Of a DNA stretch of 64,000 bases, positions 33,777 to 43,169 are shown in pieces; within the stretch, counting starts at the first letter, position 1; each line of letters opens with the position of its first letter. Made by a program: the position numbers and the translations under genes. Location: contig NZ_CP061725.1 in NCBI RefSeq assembly GCF_014764405.1, positions 6,386,001-6,450,000 on the forward strand. The letters are read 5' to 3'. The notes beneath the pieces are model-generated. The model did not search any database. It was not told the DNA's origin and was given only the letters and a program-made list of their open reading frames with translations. Source of the DNA: Micromonospora craniellae. Its GTDB lineage: Bacteria; Actinomycetota; Actinomycetes; Mycobacteriales; Micromonosporaceae.

Positions 33777-35347
33777 GGCGTACCCCCTGGGAAGACGGCC
33801 TCGACGTAGGGTGTCCGCCGCAGCAGGTCGTCGGCGGCGTCGGTGCTGATGTCGAAGAGCGGACCGGCCACCACGGTCAACGCCAGCCCGAGCGCCACCA
33901 GCGCCACGGTCGGCGCGATCATCAGGCCGGGCAACACGGCGCCGCTCTGGCCGGCGGTGCTCACCTGCGGCTGGACCGCCCCCTCGGTGCGGGACGCCCG
34001 GTCGGAGTCACCGGAGTCCGGCATGTCCGGGTGCGGCGCCCGCCAGAACGCGAGGTTCCACACCCGGGCCACCGCGTACAGGGTGAGCAGGCTGGTGACC
34101 AGGCCACCGGCGACCAGGATCCAGGCCAGCACGCCACCGTCGGCGATACCTGCCTGGACCAGGCCGACCTTGCCGAGGAACCCGGAGAACGGTGGGATGC
34201 CGGCGAGGTTCAACGCGGGCACGAAGAAGAGGATGGCCAACACCGGCGACAGCCGTGCCAGGCCGCCGAGGCGGTCCATGGCGGTGCTGCCGCCGCGGCG
34301 TTCGACGAGGCCGGCGGCGAGGAACAGGGTCGTCTGGATGGTGATGTGGTGCACCACGTAGAAGATCGCCGCAGACAGGCCCAGCGACGAGGTGAGCCCG
34401 ACGCCGAACAGCATGTACCCGATGTGGCTGATCAGGGTGAACGACAACAACCGCTTGATGTCGGACTGGGCCACCGCACCGAGGATGCCGACCAGCATGG
34501 TCAACACGGCTACCACCAGGAGCAGGGTTGCCGTCCGGCCACCGGGGAACAGCAGCGTCTCGGTCCGGATGATCGCATACACACCGACCTTGGTGAGCAG
34601 GCCAGCGAAGACCGCGGTGACCGGGGCCGGCGCGGTGGGATAGCTGTCCGGCAACCAGGCCGACAACGGGAACACCGCCGCCTTGATGCCGAAGGCGAGT
34701 AGCAGCATGCCCTGCAACACCAGCCGCATATCGTCGGGCAGGGCGTCCAGCCGGTCGACGAGCTGGGCCAGGTTGAGCGTACCCGTCGCGGAGTACACCA
34801 GGCCGATGGCGACCAGGAAGATCACCGAGGAGAGCAGGCTGACCACGACGTACGTGGTGCCGGCCCGGATCCGGGTCTCGGTGCTGCCCAGCGTCAGCAG
34901 CACGTAGCTGGCGACCAGCAGGATCTCGAAACCGACGTAGAGGTTGAACAGATCGCCGGAGAGGAACGCGTTGCACACGCCGGCGGTCAGCACCAGATAG
35001 GTGGGGTGGTAGACCGACAGCGGCGTCTCCTCGTTGCCGTCGGCCATGCCCTGCCCGATGGAGTAGACCAGCACGCAGAGGGTGACCGACGCGGAGACCA
35101 CCAGCATGAGCGCGGCGAGCTGGTCAGCGACCAGCACGATGCCCAGCGGGGCCACCCAGCCGCCCACCTCCACCACGAGCGGACCGTCGATGCTGGACCG
35201 CACCAGCAGCATCGCGGCGACCGCGACGGTGGCGGTGAGCACGGTGAGGCTGACCCACCGCTGGGCGCGCGGACGGCCGAGCAGCAACAACGTCAGTGCC
35301 GCGCCGAGCAGTGGCATCACCACCGGCAGCGGAACGAGGTAGGTCAT
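33773..35347 (-). CDS. mrpD: Mrp Na+/H+ antiporter subunit D
   Basis: The 524-residue NuoM/NuoN-like proton-translocating subunit has about 14 helices. The conserved Lys in the helix LLLAFGIKAAVFPLSAWLPD is part of the proton path, and the later YMLFGVGLTSS region follows. ATG 35347 overlaps the mrpC stop. Confidence 0.94.
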   Translation of the reverse strand: MTYLVPLPVVMPLLGAALTLLLLGRPRAQRWVSLTVLTATVAVAAMLLVRSSIDGPLVVEVGGWVAPLGIVLVADQLAALMLVVSASVTLCVLVYSIGQGMADGNEETPLSVYHPTYLVLTAGVCNAFLSGDLFNLYVGFEILLVASYVLLTLGSTETRIRAGTTYVVVSLLSSVIFLVAIGLVYSATGTLNLAQLVDRLDALPDDMRLVLQGMLLLAFGIKAAVFPLSAWLPDSYPTAPAPVTAVFAGLLTKVGVYAIIRTETLLFPGGRTATLLLVVAVLTMLVGILGAVAQSDIKRLLSFTLISHIGYMLFGVGLTSSLGLSAAIFYVVHHITIQTTLFLAAGLVERRGGSTAMDRLGGLARLSPVLAILFFVPALNLAGIPPFSGFLGKVGLVQAGIADGGVLAWILVAGGLVTSLLTLYAVARVWNLAFWRAPHPDMPDSGDSDRASRTEGAVQPQVSTAGQSGAVLPGLMIAPTVALVALGLALTVVAGPLFDISTDAADDLLRRTPYVEAVFPGGTP

Positions 35348-35817
35348 CCGGCCCTCCCCGTGTCGACCGCGGCGGTTCGAGACCGCTCTGTCTCGGTCTT
35401 CGCGTCGTCATCGTCATCGTCGTCGCCGGTGCCCGCGTCCGCGTCACCCGGACCCTCGTCGCGTTCCGCGAGATCCATGATCCGGCGGTCCTCGACGTCG
35501 TCCTGCACCTCGTCGTGCCCGTTGAGGTGCCAGCTCCGGTAGGCCAGGGCGAGCAGGAAGGCGGTCATGCCCAGGGTGATCACGATGGCGGTGAGGATCA
35601 TCGCCTGAGGCAGCGGATCACTCATCTCCTCCTGCGGCCCGACGCCGACGATCGGCGCGGTGCCGGAGCGGCCGCCGGTGAGCAGCAGCATGTTGGCACC
35701 GTTGCCGAGCAGGATGACGCCCATCAGGACCCGGGTCAGGCTGCGCTCCAGCAGCAACGTCACGCCTGCGGCGACGAGGACGCCCACCACGATGACGTAG
35801 GTGAGGTTGGGTGTCAC
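35344..35817 (-). CDS. mrpC: Mrp Na+/H+ antiporter subunit C
   Basis: The 157-residue NuoK-like protein has three helices with LMGVILLGNGANMLLL and DPLPQAMILTAIVITLG. A long acidic tail with seven consecutive Asp residues extends it beyond the usual length of about 110-120. GTG 35817 overlaps the mrpAB stop. Confidence 0.92.
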   Translation of the reverse strand: MTPNLTYVIVVGVLVAAGVTLLLERSLTRVLMGVILLGNGANMLLLTGGRSGTAPIVGVGPQEEMSDPLPQAMILTAIVITLGMTAFLLALAYRSWHLNGHDEVQDDVEDRRIMDLAERDEGPGDADAGTGDDDDDDDAKTETERSRTAAVDTGRAG

Positions 35818-38636
35818 ACCAGCTCCTTCTCGCGGATCTCGGCGTCCTCGGTCTCGTGTTGGCGGTCCATCTCGGCGCCCAGGCTGCGCAGGATGTCCAG
35901 CACCAGCCCGACGACGATCAGGAAGACGCCGACGTCGAAGAAGGCCGAGGTGACGAAGTGGATGTGCCCCAGCACCGGCAGGTGGAAGTCGAGCAGGGCG
36001 CTCTGGAGGAACTCCCCACCGAACAGCATCGCGGCCACGCCCGTGCCGACCGCGACGAAGAGTCCGGCACCGAGGACCGCGCCGGCGTCGACCGGTGCCG
36101 CGCCGTTGAGCTCGGTACGCCCACCGGCCAGGTAGCGCACGGCCAGGGCGAGGCCGGCGACCAGACCGGCGGCGAAACCACCGCCCGGGGCGTTGTGGCC
36201 ACTGAACAGCAGGTAGATGGAGAACAACAGCATGGCGTGGAACAGCAGTCGGGTGACCACCTGGAGGATGACCGACTGGGAACGCGCGGTGGCGCCGGTG
36301 GTCAGCCAGCGGGGCCGGGCCGACTCGGTCGGGCTCCCGCCGGGGATCTGGCCACGCCGGTCGAGGTCACGGGCGTGGCGGAAGATCAGGCTGGCCACAC
36401 CGGTGGCGGCCACCACCAGCACCGCGATCTCGCCCATGGTGTCCCAGGCCCGGATGTCGACCAGGGCCACGTTGACCACGTTCTTGCCGCCGCCGTAGGA
36501 GACCGCCTCGTCGGGGAAGTCCACCGAGATGGGGATGGCCTGGCGGGCGCCGGTCGCGACGTACACCATGCCGGCGGTGACCGCTCCGACCGCGATGCCG
36601 ATGGCGACGCGTCCCCGACGGCTGGACCGGATCGGCCGTTCCGAGAACTTCACCGGCAGACGACGCAGCACCAGCACGAACATCACGATCGTGACGGTCT
36701 CCACCAGGAACTGGGTCAACGCCAGGTCCGGGGCACCGTGCAGGACGAACAGCAGCGCGATGCCGTAGCCGGCGACGCCGACAAGGATCATCGCGGTGAG
36801 CCGGCGCAGCGCGCGGGCGGCCATCACGGCGGCGATCACGACGACCGCGGCGGCGACCCCCTGCAACGGCGTGTCCCACAGGTGGAAACGCTGCGGCCAG
36901 GGGCCGCCCGCGATCAGCGCTCCACCGGGCAGCACGACCAGCACCACCAGGATGACGCCGAGGTAGAACGGCAGCGAACCACGCTGGGTGGCACCGGTCA
37001 GTTCGACGGCCAGGCGGTCGATGCCGCCGATGGCCTTCTTGTAGAAGGTGGCGCCGTCGAACGGCAGTCGCAGCGTCGCCCGGACCCGTTCGCGCCGCAT
37101 CAGGTGGAACAGGCCGGCACCGGCGGCGATCGCCAGCACCGACAGGCCCAGCGCCGGTGTCAGGCCGTGCCAGAGCGCCAGGTGGTAGCCCGGTTCGGCG
37201 GTGCGGTAGAGGTCGGCGTACGGGGCGAGCACACGGTCCACGGCCGGGGCGAACAGACCCGCGGTGACACCCGCGACCGCCAGCACCGCGGCCGGGGCGA
37301 GCAGCGACCAGGACACCGGCGTGGACTCGGTGGTCGGGGTGTCCGGCTTGTCGGCGAAGGCGCCCCACATGAACCGCAGGGTGTACGCCACGGTCAGCAC
37401 CGAGCCGAGGATCACCCCGGCGAGGACGACCAGGTTCGCGGTGCCGCCGTGCAGCAGCGACTCGACCGCCGCCTCCTTGGCCACGAACCCGGCCATCGGC
37501 GGCAGGCCGGCCATCGACGCGGCCGCGAGACCGGCCACCACGGCCAGGGCGGGTGCCCGACGCCGGAGCCCGCTGAGTTCGCGCAGGTCACGGGTGCCGG
37601 TGACGTGGTCGACCACCCCGACGGTGAGGAACAGGGTCGCTTTGAACAGGGCGTGCGCCAGCACCATCGCCACCCCGGCCAGCGCGGTGTCCCGGGTGCC
37701 GCCACCGAGGACCACCATCAACAGGCCGAGCTGGCTGACCGTGCCGTAGGCCAGCAGCAGCTTGAGGTCGACCTGGCGCAACGCGGCCCAGCCGCCGAAG
37801 AACATGGTGAGCAGACCGGCCACCAGGAGCACCGGGCGCCACGGTCCGGCCTCGGCGACCGCCGGGCCCATCAGGGCGACCAGGAACACGCCGGCCTTGA
37901 CCATCGCCGCGGCGTGCAGGTAGGCGCTGACCGGTGTGGGAGCCGCCATCGCGCCGGGCAACCAGAAGCTGAACGGGAAGATCGCCGACTTGCTCAGCGC
38001 GCCCAGCAGGACCAGCACCATCGCCACCGCGAGGTAGCCGCCGCCTGGCAGGTTCTCGGCGATCTCGGACCACCGGTAGGTGCCGGCGTGCTGGCCGAGC
38101 ATGACGAAACCGGCGAGCATCGCCAGACCGCCCAGCGTCGTCACCAGCAGGGCCTGCATGGCCGCCCGTCGGCTGGCCCGCTTCGCCGGGTCGTAGCCGA
38201 TCAGCAGGTAGGAGAAGACCGTGGTCAGCTCCCAGAACACGTAGAGCAGCAGCAGGTCGTCCGAGACGACCAGGCCGAGCATCGCGCCGGCGAAGGCGAC
38301 GAACACGGCGGCGAAGCGTCCCAGGCTGGGGTCGTCGGAGCGGAAGTAGCGGGCGCTGTACGCGAGGACGAACGCGCCGACCCCACCGACCAGTACCACC
38401 ATCAGCCAGGACAGCGTGCCCATCCGTAGCGCGAGTTCCAGCCCCAACTGCGGCACCCAGGAGACGGTTTCCACCACCGGTTCACCGGAGCGGACCCCGC
38501 TCGTGTGAGCCAGCGCCCACACCAGCGTCGCGCCAGGCACCAGTGCCACCAGGTAGAGGGCGTGCCGTCCCCAGGTCCGCACCAGCGCCGGGGCGATCAC
38601 GGCTGTCAGCGCATGGACCGCCACCAGTACCAGCAC
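35814..38636 (-). CDS. mrpA: Mrp Na+/H+ antiporter fused subunit A/B
   Basis: The 940-residue protein joins the NuoL-like MrpA (SKSAIFPFSFWLPGAM with the conserved Lys; HALFKATLFL) to a C-terminal MrpB domain (VVTRLLFHAMLLFSIYLLFS, HNAPGGGFAAGLVAGL). This A/B fusion is common in actinobacteria. GTG 38636 was chosen for the GGGGAGG just upstream; an upstream TTG frame adds 19 non-membrane residues. The operon order AB-C-D-E-F-G is complete. The antiporter exchanges Na+ for H+ and supports alkaline pH and salt tolerance. Confidence 0.93.
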   Translation of the reverse strand: MLVLVAVHALTAVIAPALVRTWGRHALYLVALVPGATLVWALAHTSGVRSGEPVVETVSWVPQLGLELALRMGTLSWLMVVLVGGVGAFVLAYSARYFRSDDPSLGRFAAVFVAFAGAMLGLVVSDDLLLLYVFWELTTVFSYLLIGYDPAKRASRRAAMQALLVTTLGGLAMLAGFVMLGQHAGTYRWSEIAENLPGGGYLAVAMVLVLLGALSKSAIFPFSFWLPGAMAAPTPVSAYLHAAAMVKAGVFLVALMGPAVAEAGPWRPVLLVAGLLTMFFGGWAALRQVDLKLLLAYGTVSQLGLLMVVLGGGTRDTALAGVAMVLAHALFKATLFLTVGVVDHVTGTRDLRELSGLRRRAPALAVVAGLAAASMAGLPPMAGFVAKEAAVESLLHGGTANLVVLAGVILGSVLTVAYTLRFMWGAFADKPDTPTTESTPVSWSLLAPAAVLAVAGVTAGLFAPAVDRVLAPYADLYRTAEPGYHLALWHGLTPALGLSVLAIAAGAGLFHLMRRERVRATLRLPFDGATFYKKAIGGIDRLAVELTGATQRGSLPFYLGVILVVLVVLPGGALIAGGPWPQRFHLWDTPLQGVAAAVVVIAAVMAARALRRLTAMILVGVAGYGIALLFVLHGAPDLALTQFLVETVTIVMFVLVLRRLPVKFSERPIRSSRRGRVAIGIAVGAVTAGMVYVATGARQAIPISVDFPDEAVSYGGGKNVVNVALVDIRAWDTMGEIAVLVVAATGVASLIFRHARDLDRRGQIPGGSPTESARPRWLTTGATARSQSVILQVVTRLLFHAMLLFSIYLLFSGHNAPGGGFAAGLVAGLALAVRYLAGGRTELNGAAPVDAGAVLGAGLFVAVGTGVAAMLFGGEFLQSALLDFHLPVLGHIHFVTSAFFDVGVFLIVVGLVLDILRSLGAEMDRQHETEDAEIREKELV

Positions 38637-38759
38637 ACACCCTCCCCAGAGATCATTCGTCGGTCTGACGACCCTATCCGGTAAGGACCGCAATCCGCAT
38701 CTGCCGTGATCCGGATCAAAGGTGTGTCACCCTGACAGACCGCCCCGCCTCGTGTGCGA

Positions 38760-38781
38760 GTTCACGTGCGGTTCACATCCG
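38760..38781 (+). promoter_or_regulatory. PHO-box-like tandem direct repeat
   Basis: GTTCACGTGCG and GTTCACATCCG are adjacent 11-mers fitting the Streptomyces PhoP direct-repeat unit GKTCAYYYRSG well at the GTTCA core. No intact gene follows on the plus strand; mrpA begins 125 bp away on the other strand. Confidence 0.5.
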
Positions 38782-38838
38782 GACCCACGCTCGAAACCCG
38801 CCGCTCACCAGGCAATCCGATCACACCTTAACGGATGT

Positions 38839-38997
38839 TCAGTCTCGTCCCGCACGTCGGAGTCGTCCGTCGTCGCGGTCGATACGAAGTTCTCGTTCCA
38901 GCTCGTCGATGAGGGTGCGCAGATCGTCCAGCCGTCGGCTGATCCCGATCCGAAGACAGGAGGTGCGGGACCGGCGAGGCCGGCCACCGTGCGTCAC
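38839..38997 (-). CDS. Weak 52-residue ORF, possibly a remnant
   Basis: From GTG 38997 the frame reads VTHGGRPRRSRTSC and ends in a charged helical part (RLDDLRTLIDELERELRID). There is no good ribosome-binding site and no family match. It lies in a decayed stretch and may be the tail of a lost gene. Confidence 0.2.
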   Translation of the reverse strand: MTHGGRPRRSRTSCLRIGISRRLDDLRTLIDELERELRIDRDDGRLRRAGRD

Positions 38998-39150
38998 GAA
39001 GACATCGACGTACGGCAGTCATGGCCCACAGCGTACGGGACGTCGGGACGAGGACGGTCATGCCTTCGCGGGGCGCGATGTCGTACCGGCGTGCCCCGGC
39101 CGGCACGACATCGCCCCCCCCCCTGGACGACCGCCCTCATGAAACAGGTC

Positions 39151-39520
39151 TCAGGCCACGGGAACCCGGTCCAGGAACCCCAGTACCTGGGTCAATCGGC
39201 CGTCGTCGTCGACGGTCGCCACGTCGAAACCGGCGATCGGCGCCTAGACGCCCTCAGGACCGAGTTCCCATGCGAAGCGGACCTGCTGGTGGTGGCCGTC
39301 GACCGGACCGACCGCGCGGAACGTCATCCCCGGGAACCGGTCCTGCACCGCGGCGATCGTCGCGTCGACGGCCTCCCGCCCTCTGGGCGACCACCAACGG
39401 GTCGACGTAGCGCCCCTCGACGGCGAACACGTCGTCGATCTCCCGGCGACGCCGCGCCGGGTCGGTCTCGTTCCAGATCGCCAGGTACCGCTCGACCAAC
39501 GTGTCGAACTCGACAGCCAT
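39151..39520 (-). pseudogene. NTF2/SnoaL-like protein, frameshift plus nonsense
   Basis: ATG 39520 starts MAVEFDTLVERYLAIWNETD, a SnoaL-like fold, through RYVDPLVVAQ. Near 39400 one extra base shifts the frame to REAVDATIAAVQDRFPGMTF and VRFAWELGPEGV. A TAG at 39246-39244 then interrupts before APIAGFDVATVDDDGRL and TQVLGFLDRVPVA, which ends at TGA 39151. Read across both lesions it is a full-length domain of about 123 residues, so the lesions look recent. Confidence 0.75.
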
Positions 39521-39536
39521 CGACGTCTCCTCGTCG

Positions 39537-39953
39537 CCACAACTGGCCCCGGTCCGCGCCGCCGTGCGGCGGATCCTCGACGGGCACCACCCGTACCCGG
39601 CCGTGCTCGTCGACCGGCACTGGCAGCTCCTCGAGGCCAACCCCACGGTCGCCCTGTTCACCGCCGACGCCCACCCCGACCTGCTCGTCCCACCGGTCAA
39701 CGTGCTGCGGCTCAGCCTGCATCCGGACGGCATGGCACCGCGCATCGCCAACCTGGCGCAGTGGCGCACTCACCTGCTCAAACGGCTGCGTCACCAGGCC
39801 CAGGCGACCAGCGATCCGGTGCTGTCCGCGCTGCATGACGAGCTTTGCGGCTACCCCGGCGGCGACGGTCCCGCCGAGCCGGTCGGTGACCTCGCCTCGC
39901 GGGTCGCCGTCCCGCTGCGGTTCCGGCACGGCGACGGCGAGCTGTCGAAGTAG
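39537..39953 (+). pseudogene. C-terminal fragment of an XRE/MmyB-like regulator
   Basis: The frame PQLAPVRAAVRRILDGHHPYP through VNVLRLSLHPDGMAPRIAN and LAQWRTHLLKRLRHQ is the MmyB-like ligand-binding domain found after an XRE HTH. The HTH half is missing and the frame ends prematurely at ELSK-TAG, where it abuts a vanX fragment on the other strand. It abuts the NTF2-like pseudogene. Confidence 0.75.
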
Positions 39954-40078
39954 GTGTCCGGCCAGGGCTCGTCCCGGTAGCGGAAGTGCCACCACTCCCG
40001 GTCGTAGCCGACGAACCCGCCGTCGGTCATCAACTGCCGCACCAGCCGCCGGTTCTCCCGCGCGGTGGCGCCGACACC
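39944..40078 (-). pseudogene. vanX: C-terminal fragment of a VanX-type D-Ala-D-Ala dipeptidase
   Basis: NRRLVRQLMTDGGFVGYDRE followed by WWHFRYRDEPWPDTYFD is the C-terminal part of an M15D dipeptidase and includes the catalytic Glu and zinc-binding His of EWWHF. Upstream the frame has no VanX homology, and downstream it runs into antisense of the XRE fragment. The D-Ala-D-Ala carboxypeptidase genes follow directly, so a peptidoglycan-related gene once lay here. Confidence 0.7.
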
Positions 40079-40161
40079 ACCACGCCAAGGCCGATCGCCC
40101 ACCGGCCGAGCCTGCGCCGGGGGCGCTGCTGACGGGTGCCGACCAGTCCGGCCGGAGCAGG

Positions 40162-41379
40162 TCAAAGGTCCGGACGACCACGGTGGGCTGCCCGACCGCG
40201 GCGGGCGACGAGTGCGCCGCCCAGCAGGGTCAGGCCGGCGGCGAGCACGGTCAGCGAGGCCCACCGGAGCGGGGCGGCGAGGGTACGTCGGCCGGACTCG
40301 CCGGCCGCCCCGCCGGGCAGCGCCTGCGGTGGCACGGGGGCCGACGGTACGGCGGACGTCGCGGTGCCGGGGCTCACCAGCACCCCGACGGAGGCGTCCC
40401 GGGGCAGCGCGAAACCCCAGTCGAGCAGCGCGGCCCCCTGCTCCCAGCCCCGCTTGTCGACGACGTCCGCGCCGAGCAGCGTGACCACCAGCCGACGCCC
40501 GCCCCGCTCGGCCGCGCCCACGTAGGTGTGCCGGGCCAGGTCCGTGTAGCCGGTCTTGCCGCCCAGCGCCCCGGGGTAGTGGTAGAGTAGCTGGTTGTCG
40601 TTGTCGATGGTGAAGCCCTTCGCGCCCTGCCTCGGCTGGGGCGGGATGGTCGCCTCCCGGGTGGCCGCGTACCGGCGGAAGTGCGCGTCGGCGAAACAGG
40701 CCCGGGCGATCAGCGCCAGGTCGTACGCGCTGGTGAACTGCCCCGGACCGTCCAAACCCGACGGGGTCGCCGCGTGCGTCTGGTACGCGCCGAGCTGCCG
40801 GGCCTGCTCGTTCATCGCGCGCAGCCCGCCCGTCATGCCGTCCGCTCCGCCACCGGCCCGGGCCAGCGCGTTCGCCACCTCGTTGCCGGAGCGCAGCAGC
40901 AGGCCCAGCCAGAGCGTCTCCACCCGGTACCGGCCGCCCTTCACCAGCCCGACGGCCGAACTGCCCGGTTCGATGTCGAGGTCGCCGTCGGTGACGGTGA
41001 CCATGTCGGACGGGTCCAGTCGGGGCAGCATGGTCGCGGCCAGCAGCAGCTTCTGCACGCTGGCCGGAGTGGCGTACTCGTGCGGACCGCAGCCGCCCAG
41101 CACCGCGCCGGTGTCCAGGTCGGCCACCAGCCACGAGGTGGCGGCCACCTTCGGCGGCGCGGGCGCCCCCGACGCGACGACCAGCCCCTGGGTGGCCAGC
41201 CGCGCGCCGCCCACCGCCCGCTGCACCGGGTCCGGTGACGGCGTGACCGGCTGCGACGGCCCGGGAGCCGGCGGCGCCGGACGCGGGCACGGGATCGGTG
41301 CCGCCACGGCGGCGATCGGCGGCAGCGGCGCCGTCATGAGTACCGCAGCCGCCGCGACGGCCAGAGCTCGTACTCTCAC
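40162..41379 (-). CDS. D-alanyl-D-alanine carboxypeptidase (copy 1)
   Basis: The 405-residue exported penicillin-binding protein has a signal peptide (VRVRALAVAAAAVLMTAP), a Pro-rich linker, then an S11 peptidase domain with SxxK in ASVQKLLL, SxN in RSGNEVAN and KTG in GGKTGYTD. A C-terminal membrane anchor (LTVLAAGLTLLGGALVA) ends in basic residues. It trims the terminal D-Ala of the peptidoglycan stem. GTG 41379 was chosen to start at the signal peptide. It is a tandem paralogue of the next gene. Confidence 0.9.
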   Translation of the reverse strand: MRVRALAVAAAAVLMTAPLPPIAAVAAPIPCPRPAPPAPGPSQPVTPSPDPVQRAVGGARLATQGLVVASGAPAPPKVAATSWLVADLDTGAVLGGCGPHEYATPASVQKLLLAATMLPRLDPSDMVTVTDGDLDIEPGSSAVGLVKGGRYRVETLWLGLLLRSGNEVANALARAGGGADGMTGGLRAMNEQARQLGAYQTHAATPSGLDGPGQFTSAYDLALIARACFADAHFRRYAATREATIPPQPRQGAKGFTIDNDNQLLYHYPGALGGKTGYTDLARHTYVGAAERGGRRLVVTLLGADVVDKRGWEQGAALLDWGFALPRDASVGVLVSPGTATSAVPSAPVPPQALPGGAAGESGRRTLAAPLRWASLTVLAAGLTLLGGALVARRGRAAHRGRPDL

Positions 41380-41553
41380 ATTCAGCGACACTATCGGGTA
41401 ATTACCGACTGGTCCGGCAAATCGACCATCGGGCACGCCCTCGGCGCGCACGGCGACGCGTCTTTCAGGCTGAACAGCACGCTCGGAAGGGCCCGCGGAC
41501 ACGGCGACCCGGAGCCGCGCCGGCAGAAGCCCGGGTGGTGGCGGGTCGGCGGG

Positions 41554-42852
41554 TCAGTCGCGTGGGCGGCCCGAGGCGCGGGCCCGGCGGGCGGCGACCA
41601 CCGCGATCGCGATCACGACCGCGCCGACAGCCAGCGCCACGACCGTGCCCGCGCCCGGGCGGTCGTCGACGGTGGCCGAGGTGGCGCTGCTCACCGGGGG
41701 CGCCTCGGCCGGCTCGGGCACCGCCGGCGACGGCGTGGCCGGCGACCTCACGGCATCCCACTCCCCCGGCTCCACCAGCCGCCCCACGCCCGCTTCCCGG
41801 GGCAGACGGAAGCCCCAGTCGAGCAACGCGGCACCCTGCTCCCAGCCGCGCTGCGGTCGAGGCTCCGCACCGAGCAGCGTGACCACCAACCGGCGGCCGT
41901 CCCGTTCGGCGGCACCCACATAGGTGTGCCGGGCGTAGTCGGTGAAGCCGGTCTTGCCGCCCAACGCGCCCGGGTAGCGGTAGATGAGCTGGTTCTCGTT
42001 CTGGATCTGGAAACCCTTGCCGCCCAGCCCACGCTGGGCCGGGATGCGGGTGCGTTCGGTGAGCGCGTACCGGCGGAACGTCGGGTCGGCGAAGCAGGCC
42101 CGGGCGATCAGCGCCAGATCGTACGCGCTGGTGAACTGCCCCGGACCGTCCAACCCCGACGCCGTGACCGCGTGGGTCTGCAACGCGCCGAGATGGCGGG
42201 CGTACTCGTTCATCGCCCGCACCCCGCCCGCCGCACCGTCCGGGCCGCCGCCGAGGCGGGCCAGTGCGTTGGCGGCCTCGTTGCCGGACTGCAACAACAG
42301 CCCCAGCCAGAGCGTCTCCACCCGGTACCGGCCGCCGGGCAGCAGCCCGACCGCCGAGGAGCCAGGCGCGATGTCCAGGTCCTCCCGGGTCACGCTGATC
42401 GTCTGCTGCGGATCGAGCCGGGGCAGCATCGTCGCGGCCAGCAACAGCTTCTGCACGCTGGCCGGGGTGGCGTACTCGTGCGGACCGCAGCCGCCCAGCA
42501 CCGCGCCGGTATCCAGGTCGGCCACCAGCCACGAGGTCGCAGTCACCTTCGGCGGGGCCGGTACACCCTGCGGCACGACGAGGCCCGGTGTCGCCAGCAG
42601 TTCCCCGCCGACCGCCAGATGCTCTGGATCCGACGGCGGCGGAGTCGGTCGTGGCGAGCGGTTCACCTCCGGTGCGACCGCCTTCGGGCAGGGCACGGCA
42701 GCCGGTCCCGGAACTGGCGTGGCAGCCGGGAGGGGCGGGGTCGACGGGGACGCGCCCACAGCACGCTCGGTGACCGCAGCCGCACCGGGAGTCGCGGGAG
42801 CCGCCACGATCGCGAGGACGGCGACGCTGACGGAGAAGGCCCGAACTCTCAT
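41554..42852 (-). CDS. D-alanyl-D-alanine carboxypeptidase (copy 2)
   Basis: The 432-residue paralogue of the preceding entry has the same order: signal peptide from MRVRAFSVSVAVLAIV, a longer Pro-rich linker, ASVQKLLL, QSGNEAAN and GGKTGFTD, and a C-terminal helix TVVALAVGAVVIAIAVVAA. Long stretches such as TSWLVADLDTGAVLGGCGPH are identical in both copies, showing a tandem duplication. 174 bp separate the two genes. Confidence 0.9.
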   Translation of the reverse strand: MRVRAFSVSVAVLAIVAAPATPGAAAVTERAVGASPSTPPLPAATPVPGPAAVPCPKAVAPEVNRSPRPTPPPSDPEHLAVGGELLATPGLVVPQGVPAPPKVTATSWLVADLDTGAVLGGCGPHEYATPASVQKLLLAATMLPRLDPQQTISVTREDLDIAPGSSAVGLLPGGRYRVETLWLGLLLQSGNEAANALARLGGGPDGAAGGVRAMNEYARHLGALQTHAVTASGLDGPGQFTSAYDLALIARACFADPTFRRYALTERTRIPAQRGLGGKGFQIQNENQLIYRYPGALGGKTGFTDYARHTYVGAAERDGRRLVVTLLGAEPRPQRGWEQGAALLDWGFRLPREAGVGRLVEPGEWDAVRSPATPSPAVPEPAEAPPVSSATSATVDDRPGAGTVVALAVGAVVIAIAVVAARRARASGRPRD

Positions 42853-43169
42853 GAAGACGCAGACTAACGGCACGATCGGCGGGAGCAGCCGATCGGTCGC
42901 ACCGCCGACTCGACCCGAGCTCGCCGATCTTCCACACGCACCGGTTGAACCGATCCCGTACGCCCCCCGTATCCACAGCCGAACACACCACAACGTTCGG
43001 ACCTGCGACGGGAGCGCTCCCGAAGCTCGCCCGACGGTCATCCCGGGAATGGTGCACGGCACGCGGACCGGCCGCCGCTGCCGCACCACCCGGGCTTTCC
43101 ACGGCGCTCCAGCCGGCAACCGCCGACCCGCGTCGGCCCGCCCCGGCGGTCATTCATGAGGAGAGATGC
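42853..43169. other. Divergent intergenic region
   Basis: 317 bp between the carboxypeptidase and the repeat protein. It must hold both promoters. A short plus-strand frame (MVHGTRTGRRCRTT) runs into the ribosome-binding site of the repeat gene but has no other support. Confidence 0.3.

Larger units (their letters stand above)
38637..39150. other. Intergenic stretch upstream of mrpA
   Basis: About 500 bp without an intact gene. It holds the mrp promoter, a PHO-box-like direct repeat and one weak small ORF (both listed separately). A run of nine C bases occurs near 39113-39121. Confidence 0.4.

Noticed and set aside
35811..38429. 872-codon open frame antisense to mrpA
   Set aside because: It is Gly/Arg/His/Gln-rich low-complexity translation, a mirror of the real membrane protein caused by high GC at third positions; no domain.
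38722..40590. 622-codon plus-strand frame over the decayed region
   Set aside because: It is antisense or out of frame to the NTF2-like and XRE remnants and contains no domain of its own.
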